Under the pieces are notes generated by a model. It was not told the DNA's origin and did no database searches. It saw only the letters and a program-made list of their open reading frames with translations. A stretch of DNA of 7,092 nucleotides, taken from Bacillota bacterium (GTDB lineage: Bacteria; Bacillota; Clostridia; UBA1381). Where the stretch lies: the NCBI GenBank assembly GCA_021203665.1, contig JAJQAT010000142.1, positions 1-7,092 on the forward strand, read 5' to 3'. Made by a program: the position numbers and the translations under genes. The first letter of the stretch is position 1. Each line of letters opens with the position of its first letter. Shown here piece by piece: positions 1 through 6,256 of this stretch.

Positions 1-41
1 ATATATATTTTACTATATTTTACGAGTTTAGTCAAGTACGA

Positions 42-74
42 TTTGCTAAATTTAGATTCGCTTAATTTAGCAAA
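42..74. repeat. Perfect 11-bp inverted repeat at the operon end
   Basis: TTTGCTAAATT (42-52) and AATTTAGCAAA (64-74) are exact reverse complements around an 11-base loop. The stop codon and last codons of the YdjM-like gene lie in it. It could fold as an AT-rich hairpin in the mRNA, but no U-run follows on the minus strand, so it is not a convincing intrinsic terminator. Part of the arm, TAATTTAGCAA, recurs at 620-630 at the end of the micro-ORF. Positions 1-41 beyond it are AT-rich with no other feature seen. Confidence 0.5.
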
Positions 75-589
75 AATGGAATATACTCGAATACATTATT
101 ACAGCGCAATATAGCGACAAATAATATCAGCGCCGCCGCTGTTAATATTATCCGGCAAATCAAATCCGCTATACCATCCGACGAAAAGCTCGCTATATGC
201 ACCGTCTTTTTCCACGGGTACAATAGAGGTATTCCTTTTTGATTCAGCATATCCAACAGTAAATGAGATACCGCACCTAATGCAAAGGCTAATGCTAAAC
301 ATAAATTCAACTTAAACGTAAGCAGAAATATTACAGCGTATAGCAATGGGGAATGGAACAGAGTTCTGTGACCGAATGTTTTGTTCAGTACCGTGCTTAT
401 AGGCTTTACCTTTGAGCCAATCGTGCTTTCGGGCAAGTCTATATCCGGCGTTAATGAACCCAAGGCCGCTAATGCCGCTGTGCCTATTTGCATAGCAATT
501 GTTGGCTCGGCAATTACATTATTTTGGCAAGCTAAGACTAAGGCAAGGCCTGTCGCTAACCCTGCCGCCGCGTGTGTTTTTCCTCGCAT
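62..589 (-). CDS. YdjM/DUF457-type membrane-bound hydrolase-like protein
   Basis: A 175-aa protein with the motif set of the YdjM (PF04307, DUF457) family: MRGKTH at the start (His6), TPDIDLPESTIG (47-58), FGHRTLFHS (72-80), SHLLLDML (108-115) and GIPLLYPW (119-126). The His and Asp residues sit at membrane boundaries and are thought to form a metal site. Members are called putative metal-dependent hydrolases, and E. coli YdjM is a LexA-regulated inner-membrane protein, but the substrate is unknown. About four membrane segments are visible (about 8-23, 33-46, 82-110, 141-160). The start has GGAAGGA upstream with suitable spacing. All catalytic-motif residues appear intact. It is the last gene of the run within the window and could act on lipids during membrane stress (inference). 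Confidence 0.88.
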   Translation of the reverse strand: MRGKTHAAAGLATGLALVLACQNNVIAEPTIAMQIGTAALAALGSLTPDIDLPESTIGSKVKPISTVLNKTFGHRTLFHSPLLYAVIFLLTFKLNLCLALAFALGAVSHLLLDMLNQKGIPLLYPWKKTVHIASFSSDGIADLICRIILTAAALILFVAILRCNNVFEYIPFLLN

Positions 590-623
590 AATTATCCTTC
601 CTTTCGTATTTTTTTAACCTAAT

Positions 624-683
624 TTAGCAAGAAGTCATGATTGCCGCTATAATTGTTATAATGATTTTTTTGATAGTTCTCAT
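624..683 (-). CDS. 19-residue hydrophobic peptide (micro-ORF)
   Basis: The frame reads MRTIKKIIITIIAAIMTSC then TAA. It has a basic start (Arg, Lys, Lys), a continuous hydrophobic stretch and a terminal Cys, so it looks like a tiny membrane peptide, or a lipoprotein signal cut off at its Cys (the last residues MTSC are a poor lipobox). GAGGAG lies 9 bases before the ATG, better than the sites of several full genes, and the ATG is only 6 bases after the previous stop. It sits neatly between two genes of the operon, 34 bases before the next start. Small size means that chance cannot be excluded. Alternatives are a translation-coupling leader for the downstream gene or the remnant of a longer lipoprotein gene. 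Confidence 0.5.
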   Translation of the reverse strand: MRTIKKIIITIIAAIMTSC

Positions 684-689
684 GATTTT

Positions 690-1148
690 TTACTCCTCGT
701 TGTTTTTAGAAAATATATTTTCCCTCGGTCCCTCATAATCATAATCGCGTTTTGCAAGCCATATAATTGCCATTATCGGCGCAAAGAACAAGTACAGCAC
801 ACTTTGTGTTACCGATTTGCCGTAGGATCTTGCAAAATTATATGAAACATATAGATTTGCGATAGTTCCTATAATACCGCCGATTACAGGAATACAGGTT
901 AAGAGCGGCAACAAACCTATCCAACCGTATTTGTTACCAAAAGCAATCTGTGACATGGTATAAGTATTTAAAATTGGAATGATTGATTTCCAACCCTTTT
1001 TCCCTGCCGATGTGAACATCTTAATGTAGCAAATTAAACATAAGACAATGAAAATTAAGCCTATGATTAATGCTATTGCAGATGATATATATGTTGCCGC
1101 TGAATTTGACGCGGCTGTTGTGGTAGTGTGAATTTCGTTTGTATTCAT
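690..1148 (-). CDS. DUF5684-like small membrane protein
   Basis: A 152-aa protein. It has a Thr/Ala-rich N-terminus (1-20) and three likely membrane segments (about 20-42, 76-98, 113-131). The connecting segment AGKKGWKSIIPILNTYTM (48-65) fits the AGxxGWxxxIPxxN pattern of DUF5684 membrane proteins. The C-terminus is charged (DYDYEGPRENIFSKNNEE). Function is unknown. It follows the TPM gene by 33 bases and has an AAAGGAA ribosome binding site about 7 bases before the ATG. Its final codons carry the GAGGAG site of the micro-ORF that starts 6 bases further on. It is related to the 166-aa membrane protein upstream of pspA, so the PspA-TPM pair is flanked on both sides by paralogues. Confidence 0.88.
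   Translation of the reverse strand: MNTNEIHTTTTAASNSAATYISSAIALIIGLIFIVLCLICYIKMFTSAGKKGWKSIIPILNTYTMSQIAFGNKYGWIGLLPLLTCIPVIGGIIGTIANLYVSYNFARSYGKSVTQSVLYLFFAPIMAIIWLAKRDYDYEGPRENIFSKNNEE
693..698 (-). promoter_or_regulatory. Ribosome binding site of the 19-residue micro-ORF
   Basis: GAGGAG on the minus strand overlaps the last codons of the 152-aa membrane protein gene, 9 bases before the ATG at 683. No other ATG stands at a suitable distance, so this site is the main evidence that the micro-ORF is translated. Confidence 0.55.
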
Positions 1149-1181
1149 TGTATTTTTCCTTTCTTTTTTTGAATTTTTTGT

Positions 1182-2156
1182 CTATGAATCCTCGTATTTC
1201 CGTTCTAACTCGTCCATCTCAGGGTCGTTATGCACCTGACTAATGTCGGAGTTTAAAATTTTTATTGTGTTCTCATCCTCAATATTTTTCTGTTCCTTAC
1301 GCTTTTTCCGCCAGATGAATGATATTATTGCAAGAATGACAACAGCGGCGCATATTGCGACATACACTATAGGAGACGTGGTTTTTGTCATAATGCGTTT
1401 ACCCGCGTCCTTAAACGCATCGGCAAAGAGTTCATCGTCAGTTCGATCGGAATAGAAATAAGCATCAATATAATCCAGCAGGATATTACAAGCTTCCTCA
1501 TCCATGACGATTTTCGCTTGACTTCCGCACTCATACCACATACTGTAGTTTGTACCGCCGTCCAAACAATGGAATAATAACAATATATGTCCCTCATCGG
1601 GGCATAATTCGGTGTATAACTCAGATGCGTATGTTGCCATATCATCTTCTGAGGGCGATTTAGTGCCGTTCACAGTGTCAGTAATGTACAATAGGGGATG
1701 TACACCTGTCTCGTTGTAAAAGCTCTTAAGCCCGTTATTGAGCGTTGTTGAGTTGCGTATCCAATTAAGCTCGTCCACATAGAATTCTGTGCTTATTGTA
1801 GCGGACGCATCAAGTTTTGTACGTTCAACAGTTGATTTTGTAATGCTCAAGCTTGCGCTGTTAGCAAGTGGAATAACGAGTATCATGACAATGAGTATTA
1901 TTAAGGTTATCAGCGTACCGATGGATGTCGGAATATAGTTTCGTCTTGCGGAACCGTAATAACCTCCTCTATGATAGGGACGGGGATTGTAAAATCCGCC
2001 GCTATACGGACCTCGATTCGATGAACGATATGAGCCTCTTAATGAGCTATATGACCCTCTGCCGGATGACGACATTCTACCGCCCGATGAATGAGATGAT
2101 GATGAGGAATGTCCGCCCGAAGAGTGGTGACTTCCTCCGCTTGAACCTCGTCCCAT
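1182..2156 (-). CDS. TPM-domain membrane protein with Gly/Ser/Arg/Tyr-rich N-terminus
   Basis: A 324-aa protein. Residues 1-75 are almost only Gly, Ser, His, Arg and Tyr, probably disordered and cationic. A membrane segment follows at about 78-100, then a TPM (TLP18.3/Psb32/MOLO-1, UPF0603) domain at about 122-257, seen from FYVDELNWI, LKSFYNETGVHPLLYITD and ILLLFHCLDGG, with the CGSQAKIVMDEEACNILLDY region near the end. A second membrane segment lies at 262-281 and a charged tail at 282-324. The topology suggests an extracytoplasmic TPM domain with both ends in the cytoplasm. TPM proteins accompany PspA in many genomes, including the UPF0603 protein YdjH of the B. subtilis ydjFGHI operon, and may anchor PspA (family knowledge plus inference). 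GGAGGG, inside the last pspA codons, lies 7 bases before the ATG. An overlapping ATG at 2160 is in another frame and short. Confidence 0.9.
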   Translation of the reverse strand: MGRGSSGGSHHSSGGHSSSSSHSSGGRMSSSGRGSYSSLRGSYRSSNRGPYSGGFYNPRPYHRGGYYGSARRNYIPTSIGTLITLIILIVMILVIPLANSASLSITKSTVERTKLDASATISTEFYVDELNWIRNSTTLNNGLKSFYNETGVHPLLYITDTVNGTKSPSEDDMATYASELYTELCPDEGHILLLFHCLDGGTNYSMWYECGSQAKIVMDEEACNILLDYIDAYFYSDRTDDELFADAFKDAGKRIMTKTTSPIVYVAICAAVVILAIISFIWRKKRKEQKNIEDENTIKILNSDISQVHNDPEMDELERKYEDS

Positions 2157-2159
2157 ACA

Positions 2160-2837
2160 TTAACCCTCCATTTCGGCTTTAAGCTTTGCAAGCTCGTCGT
2201 CAACCGATTGAGCGTTAATACCCGAGTATCTTGCTTCCGCTGTGGCGGTTTCGTCTTCCGGTTTGTCGTTAAGCTTTTTCATTGCATTGGCTTTATCAAG
2301 CTCGCGCTGTGCCTTCTCTTCCATTGACGCAAAAGCTCCCATTGTGCCGCTTATTTTGTCACCGACATCGGTCATTTTGTTAATCTTTTGCTGAGTTTTA
2401 GCGACTGCCATTTGACCCTTGACGTTATCGCGGCGCTGCTTTAGCGTAGCTATGTCTGCTGTAAGCTTATTATACATTTTACGCATATTGTCAGCGTTTG
2501 TATGCGCAACATCATATGTGTCTTGCAATGTCACAAGGCTTGCTTCAAACTCTTGCTTCTTTGCAATGAACAGCTTTGCGTCGCCGTCATTACCGGCGGT
2601 TATCGCTTTCTTGGCAAGCTCGGTGTATTTACTGATTTCGGCTTTGACTTCGTCAACGGCTCGCTTTGCACGGGCTTCCTCCGCCATTACAGCAGCGGTT
2701 TCTTTCTTGACCTCTGCAAGGTCTTCCATAGCCGACCTAAGATACAGGTCAACCATTTTCTCCGGATTTTCGCACTTATCGAGAAGTGCGTTTACGTTTG
2801 CGGATAAAATATCCGACACTCTGTTTAAAATTCCCAT
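2160..2837 (-). CDS. pspA: PspA/IM30 (Vipp1-like) membrane-stress protein
   Basis: A 225-aa protein, close to the length of E. coli PspA. The N-terminal amphipathic helix and the family-typical opening MGILNRVSDILSANVNALLD, with ENPEKMVDLYLRSAMEDLAE just after, identify it clearly. The rest is long alpha-helical coiled coil (about 25-185) rich in Ala, Lys and Glu, then a flexible segment and a C-terminal helix ending SVDDELAKLKAEMEG, as in PspA/Vipp1 members. Family proteins assemble into ESCRT-III-like rings or rods on the inner face of the cytoplasmic membrane and stabilise damaged membranes. No PspF, PspB or PspC homologue is present, so regulation must differ from the E. coli system. The ribosome binding site is a GGAAAG-type sequence about 7-12 bases upstream. 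Its last codons contain the ribosome binding site of the TPM gene 3 bases downstream, which couples the two. Confidence 0.95.
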   Translation of the reverse strand: MGILNRVSDILSANVNALLDKCENPEKMVDLYLRSAMEDLAEVKKETAAVMAEEARAKRAVDEVKAEISKYTELAKKAITAGNDGDAKLFIAKKQEFEASLVTLQDTYDVAHTNADNMRKMYNKLTADIATLKQRRDNVKGQMAVAKTQQKINKMTDVGDKISGTMGAFASMEEKAQRELDKANAMKKLNDKPEDETATAEARYSGINAQSVDDELAKLKAEMEG

Positions 2838-2874
2838 AGTTAATCTTTCCTTTCATTTTCTTAATTTGTAAATT

Positions 2875-3375
2875 TTACCATGCAGTATAATCCATGGAAC
2901 AAGCTATTGCTATGATTGGTATGAGCAGCAAGAGAAATACAAGTAACTTGTTTAGCTTACTGTACTTGCTTATGAATTTGTAATTAATCCACAAGCTTGT
3001 ACATGAAAACAGCATGAACGATATATTCATAGGCACTCTTAACTTATTGAGCGCGTAGAGCCATGTATGATTCATTATTATTTCGGAGTTTGTCACGGCT
3101 GTTATTATATATGACAAAATAATTATCATAACAGGAATGTATTCGAGAAACGTTATAATTCTCATTATGCGCTTATGTGTAAACGCCGCGTTAATCATCG
3201 AGTACGTTTTACATACCGGAACATAGGCTTGCCATTGCGGCAAATCAGCTTTCTTGAAAATTTTGCCTAAAACAATAGCATTGATGATATATGCAGCGAC
3301 TCCGATTTCTATTAACTGTACAAAGAAAGCTAACGTAAACAGCACTGATTCTCTTGCGGTGAGATCCCATATCAT
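2875..3375 (-). CDS. Multi-pass membrane protein, divergent DUF5684-like
   Basis: A 166-aa hydrophobic protein with four likely membrane segments: about 11-36, 72-94, 115-132 and 143-160. The segment KIFKKADLPQWQAYVPVCKT (38-57), followed by YSM, aligns without gaps to KMFTSAGKKGWKSIIPILNT plus YTM of the 152-aa protein downstream of the TPM gene. Both also share a later [SN]LxxxYxF motif before the last membrane segment. It therefore looks like a divergent paralogue of that DUF5684-like protein. Function is unknown. A 33-base gap separates it from the LRR gene. AAAGGAG lies 13 bases before the ATG, a rather long spacing that may lower expression. Its position directly upstream of pspA suggests it could be a membrane partner of the PspA system (inference). 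Confidence 0.8.
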   Translation of the reverse strand: MIWDLTARESVLFTLAFFVQLIEIGVAAYIINAIVLGKIFKKADLPQWQAYVPVCKTYSMINAAFTHKRIMRIITFLEYIPVMIIILSYIITAVTNSEIIMNHTWLYALNKLRVPMNISFMLFSCTSLWINYKFISKYSKLNKLLVFLLLLIPIIAIACSMDYTAW

Positions 3376-3408
3376 ATTGGTATTACATCTCCTTTCTGCT
3401 TGAATTGC

Positions 3409-4266
3409 TTATCCTAAAAAGTATATATTCGCATTTACAAGTCCGGAATTATCAGGGTGAATATTTATTTTGTCCCAATCGTCCTCAGAGCCTAAGTAAT
3501 ATACATCCGACAGATTTCCGCAAGCTGCAAAAGCCTTGCTTTCGATGCACACTACACTTTTAGGAATTGTGATTTTTTTCAAACCATCTTCATTTCCAAA
3601 GCAACGAAATGCAAATTCGCATATTTGCGTGACATTATTTGGTATCACTACTTCCCGCAGATTATTACAATTTTGGAACATTTCCTCTGTTATTTGAGAT
3701 ATATTGTTTGACAATTTTACCGATTGGAGTTTTTGGCACCCATCTAAAATCGCAGGACCTATATCCGTCACGCAATAGGGAATTATGATTTCTGTAAGAT
3801 TTATGCAATTATTAAAAGCATGAAGACCGATATATGTGACATTGCAGGGGATATGTATGCTTTTTAGATCAAAGCAGCCATCAAAAGATGAAGCTCCTAT
3901 TGTTTTCACACTGTTCGGAATAATTACTTCGACTAAGCTACTGCATTTGGAAAACATATAATCCGGTATATTCGTTATTCCGTCGGATATTACAGCTTTC
4001 TTGACCTCATCGAAATAATAGATCCATGGTGAAACTTGAGATGAAATTTCCTCTATCTCGCCGTTGCCTGTTATGAATAGCGTTCCATGCTTGTCTATAT
4101 TCCAGTTAATGTTACTGCCCAAAGTACCGGTTAGGGATTTGTAATATTCTGTTTCCTCTTTGCGGTATTCGCAAGTTTCGAACGCGTGTTTAATCCCAAA
4201 TATACAAGCTATTACCAAAACAGCGCTTACTGCTCCGCATAGAAAAATCAAAAAGTGAAGCATCAT
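3409..4266 (-). CDS. Membrane-anchored BspA-type leucine-rich-repeat protein
   Basis: A 285-aa protein. Residues about 4-24 form a hydrophobic anchor with no obvious cleavage site. A lead-in domain (about 44-87; TGTLGSNINWNIDKHGTL and ITGNGEIEE) is of the kind that precedes LRR_5 repeats in Clostridia surface proteins. About seven 23-residue repeats follow at about 88-256, with the pattern L..V.IP..V..I...AF..C.N, and a short tail continues to 285. The fold is a solenoid that usually binds proteins or glycans; the ligand is unknown. It begins with ATG ATG overlapping the SPFH stop. GAAGGAG lies 5 bases before the first ATG and 8 before the second, so initiation may be at 4263 rather than 4266. 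Base composition looks more AT-rich than the SPFH and PspA genes, hinting at later acquisition. It was probably made in fixed ratio with the SPFH protein through coupled translation. Confidence 0.9.
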   Translation of the reverse strand: MMLHFLIFLCGAVSAVLVIACIFGIKHAFETCEYRKEETEYYKSLTGTLGSNINWNIDKHGTLFITGNGEIEEISSQVSPWIYYFDEVKKAVISDGITNIPDYMFSKCSSLVEVIIPNSVKTIGASSFDGCFDLKSIHIPCNVTYIGLHAFNNCINLTEIIIPYCVTDIGPAILDGCQKLQSVKLSNNISQITEEMFQNCNNLREVVIPNNVTQICEFAFRCFGNEDGLKKITIPKSVVCIESKAFAACGNLSDVYYLGSEDDWDKINIHPDNSGLVNANIYFLG

Positions 4267-5156
4267 ATTTTCTCCTTCTCGGTTATTCCTTTAAGCCCTG
4301 ATACTAAACCGGCAATACCCTGTATCTCGGACGGAATAATGATTTTTGTTGCTTTGCCGTCAGCAGCTTTTTCGAAAGCCTCTAAGGCTTTCATTGTCAG
4401 AAATGCTTGAGACGGATTTGCCTCGTTAATTTGCTTTACACTTTCAGCAACAGCTTTTTGCACAGTTAGTATAGCCTCAGCCTCACCCTCAGCCTCACGT
4501 ATAGCGGCTTGCTTTTTAGCCTCGGCTTTAAGTATCGCCGACTCCTTTTCACCCTCGGCAAGCAGTATCGCGGATTTCTTCTCGCCCTCGGCGCGGAGTA
4601 TTGATTCACGTCTTTCACGCTCGGCTTTCATCTGGCGCTCCATTGCGTCTTGAATCTCAGCGGGAGGCATAATATTTTTAAGCTCAACTCTGTTTATTTT
4701 TATTCCCCACGGGTCGGTTGCCTCGTCAAGGATAGAACGCATTTTCGTGTTAATAGTATCGCGAGATGTAAGCGTTTCGTCAAGCTCAAGGTCGCCTATG
4801 ATATTTCTAAGCGTTGTGGCGGTAAGGTTTTCTATTGCCATCATCGGACGCTCCACACCGTATGTGAATAGTTTCGGGTCGGTTATCTGGTAATATACAA
4901 CAGTATCTATCTGCATGGTTACGTTATCCTCGGTTATGACAGGTTGAGGAGGGAAGTCAGCAACATGCTCTTTGAGATTTACCTTTTTCGCCACACTGTC
5001 TATGAACGGTATCATGAAATGAATACCCACATTCCAAGTGGTGTAATAACCGCCCAAACGCTCGATGATATACGCTTGAGCTTGCGGAACAATCTTGACT
5101 CCGGTTACGCTTATAACAAGCAAGACGATGAATATTAAAACAAATAAATAAATCAT
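4263..5156 (-). CDS. SPFH/band-7 (stomatin/QmcA-like) membrane protein
   Basis: A 297-aa protein of normal length for the stomatin/slipin/QmcA branch. Residues 1-20 form an N-terminal membrane anchor (FVLIFIVLLVISVTG). The SPFH domain runs about 21-180, with family hallmarks VPQAQAYIIERLGGYYTTW, GIHFMIPFID, VVYYQITDP, the LRNIIGDLELDETLTSRDTI block and WGIKINRVELKNIMPP. Residues about 184-228 are an Ala/Glu/Lys-rich coiled coil made of four near-identical 11-residue units. The Ala-rich tail includes the AFLTMKALEAFEKAADG segment typical of the family. Such proteins oligomerise into membrane scaffolds and often influence membrane proteases or microdomains. No NfeD partner is present in the window. 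The start has AGGAG 9 bases upstream. The stop overlaps the next gene by 4 bases. Association with PspA in the same operon suggests a membrane-integrity role (inference). Confidence 0.93.
   Translation of the reverse strand: MIYLFVLIFIVLLVISVTGVKIVPQAQAYIIERLGGYYTTWNVGIHFMIPFIDSVAKKVNLKEHVADFPPQPVITEDNVTMQIDTVVYYQITDPKLFTYGVERPMMAIENLTATTLRNIIGDLELDETLTSRDTINTKMRSILDEATDPWGIKINRVELKNIMPPAEIQDAMERQMKAERERRESILRAEGEKKSAILLAEGEKESAILKAEAKKQAAIREAEGEAEAILTVQKAVAESVKQINEANPSQAFLTMKALEAFEKAADGKATKIIIPSEIQGIAGLVSGLKGITEKEKI
4531..4629 (-). repeat. 33-bp (11-residue) internal coding repeats in the SPFH gene
   Basis: Near-identical blocks containing AGTAT(C/T)G recur at 4531, 4564 and 4597, exactly 33 bases apart, with a weaker copy near 4498. 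They encode the hendecad units ESILRAEGEKK, SAILLAEGEKE, SAILKAEAKKQ and AAIREAEGEAE of the coiled coil. Similar Ala/Glu/Lys hendecads are normal for SPFH proteins, so this is part of the gene and not an independent element. Confidence 0.7.
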
Positions 5157-5194
5157 TTTTCACAACTCCTTTTTTGATTTTTGTATTTTGACCC

Positions 5195-6256
5195 TTACGA
5201 ATCATCCGCCAAAAACGCGGGCAATTCATAGCTCATGCTGTCATACTCGAATAAAACTAAATTCACATTATCCCTAAAGTCGCGTAATTGCTCGACAAGT
5301 TCAGGACTGATATTTTTACACATGGAATACCCAACACTCCTTGCTTTGGATGTGAGAATATATCTCAGTAACTGCAACAAAACCAATTCTTGTACGGCTG
5401 TCATGGTTCTGCTTACTTCGTTGTCGGTATTTTCATGTTCCGATTTTGTACAGACAGCGTTATTATTCCAAACAGTGCTGTTGCTCTTATGCTCCGGTTT
5501 CGCATAGATGATGTTCTCATTTGTTCCGGTTTTAGTCTTATTCTCAGTATTTTTAACACGTGCCGGTTTTTTTGTTTTTATCGGTTCGGAATATAACGAA
5601 TCGCTTACGTTCTTGTCAGACTGTGTATTTAACGAGTATGACGCTTCTATCTCTTCCAAGGTATTCGCTTTGAAGATGTGTATTCTATGCTTGTCTTTTT
5701 TTAGTATCACCGTATAATCAATACGTCCGCTATGTTCAAGTTTATCTATACATCTACGCGCTGTTAATTCGCTCGTGTTTATTCTTCCTGCAATATAAGC
5801 AAACGAACCGACAAGAGCTTTATTCTCGCTATATCTAAAGCTGTATAACAGCGCATATGTTGTTAGTTCATGCCCTGATAGGTGCAACCATTTAACCATC
5901 CAGTCGTAGACAATGAAGAATGTATTAGCCTTTGGGTTTTCATGCACGCTTTCAACAACCCCCATTTCAACTAATTTGTCTGCTGAATACTTGTATTTGA
6001 CCCTGCTTACACCGTTTAACACATAGCTCTCTTTGATTATATAACCGTTGCTTACAAGATATTTCAGTGCTTCGATAACTGCCGTCTTGGACATATTAAC
6101 CCTATCGCAGATATAACGCAGACTTGCACAAAAGACCTTGTCATTTCGACAAGAAAAACTGTATATGAGCGCGTATACAAGCAAATAATTATTTTTAAGT
6201 CGGATGTCAATCATCCAATCGAAAATCCTAAAGCAGATATTCTTTTTCTTCTCCAC
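5195..6256 (-). CDS. Tandem winged-helix protein with uncharacterised C-terminal region
   Basis: A 353-aa protein with two homologous winged-helix domains: residues about 7-77 (FRIFDWMIDIRLKNNYLL, then YALIYSF) and about 112-182 (FFIVYDWMVKWLHLSGHEL, then YALLYSF). Each is followed by a helix-turn-helix (SLRYICDRVNMSKTAVIEAL; SFAYIAGRINTSELTARRCI). Both resemble the single domain of the preceding gene, so the three look like copies of one ancestral domain. A Lys/Asn/Ser/Thr-rich linker covers about 205-283, and a helical C-terminal region (285-353, LVLLQLLRYILTSKARS onward) matches no family I know. The start is GTG, with AAAGGAG 9 bases upstream lying inside the preceding gene. DNA binding is well supported by the fold. 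Whether it acts as a transcription regulator or a replication-type factor cannot be told from sequence. The next gene follows after 38 bases. Confidence 0.85.
   Translation of the reverse strand: MEKKKNICFRIFDWMIDIRLKNNYLLVYALIYSFSCRNDKVFCASLRYICDRVNMSKTAVIEALKYLVSNGYIIKESYVLNGVSRVKYKYSADKLVEMGVVESVHENPKANTFFIVYDWMVKWLHLSGHELTTYALLYSFRYSENKALVGSFAYIAGRINTSELTARRCIDKLEHSGRIDYTVILKKDKHRIHIFKANTLEEIEASYSLNTQSDKNVSDSLYSEPIKTKKPARVKNTENKTKTGTNENIIYAKPEHKSNSTVWNNNAVCTKSEHENTDNEVSRTMTAVQELVLLQLLRYILTSKARSVGYSMCKNISPELVEQLRDFRDNVNLVLFEYDSMSYELPAFLADDS

Noticed and set aside
42..74. Intrinsic terminator at the end of the operon
   Set aside because: The stem is perfect but made almost only of A-T pairs, and no run of T follows it on the minus strand. 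It is kept as an inverted repeat only.
1388..1645. 85-codon minus-strand frame inside the TPM gene
   Set aside because: It is fully contained in the TPM gene in another frame, and its translation shows no recognisable motif.
2419..2871. 150-codon open frame on the plus strand opposite pspA
   Set aside because: It is an antisense shadow of the pspA coiled-coil gene. The Ser/Ala/Leu-rich translation mirrors the codon pattern of pspA, and no ribosome binding site or family match is visible.
4474..4500. Repeated CCTCAG/CCTCAC hexamers as a possible microsatellite or CRISPR-like unit
   Set aside because: They encode the Glu-Ala-Glu-Gly run of the SPFH coiled coil, and there is no spacer structure.
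4957..5229. 90-codon minus-strand frame overlapping the start of the SPFH gene
   Set aside because: It overlaps two well-supported genes in another frame, and its translation is Cys/His/Arg-rich in a way typical of out-of-frame reading.
5235..5717. Several plus-strand frames opposite the tandem winged-helix gene
   Set aside because: They are mutually overlapping, Phe/Ser/Leu-rich antisense shadows without ribosome binding sites. The minus-strand frame has clear domain homology.
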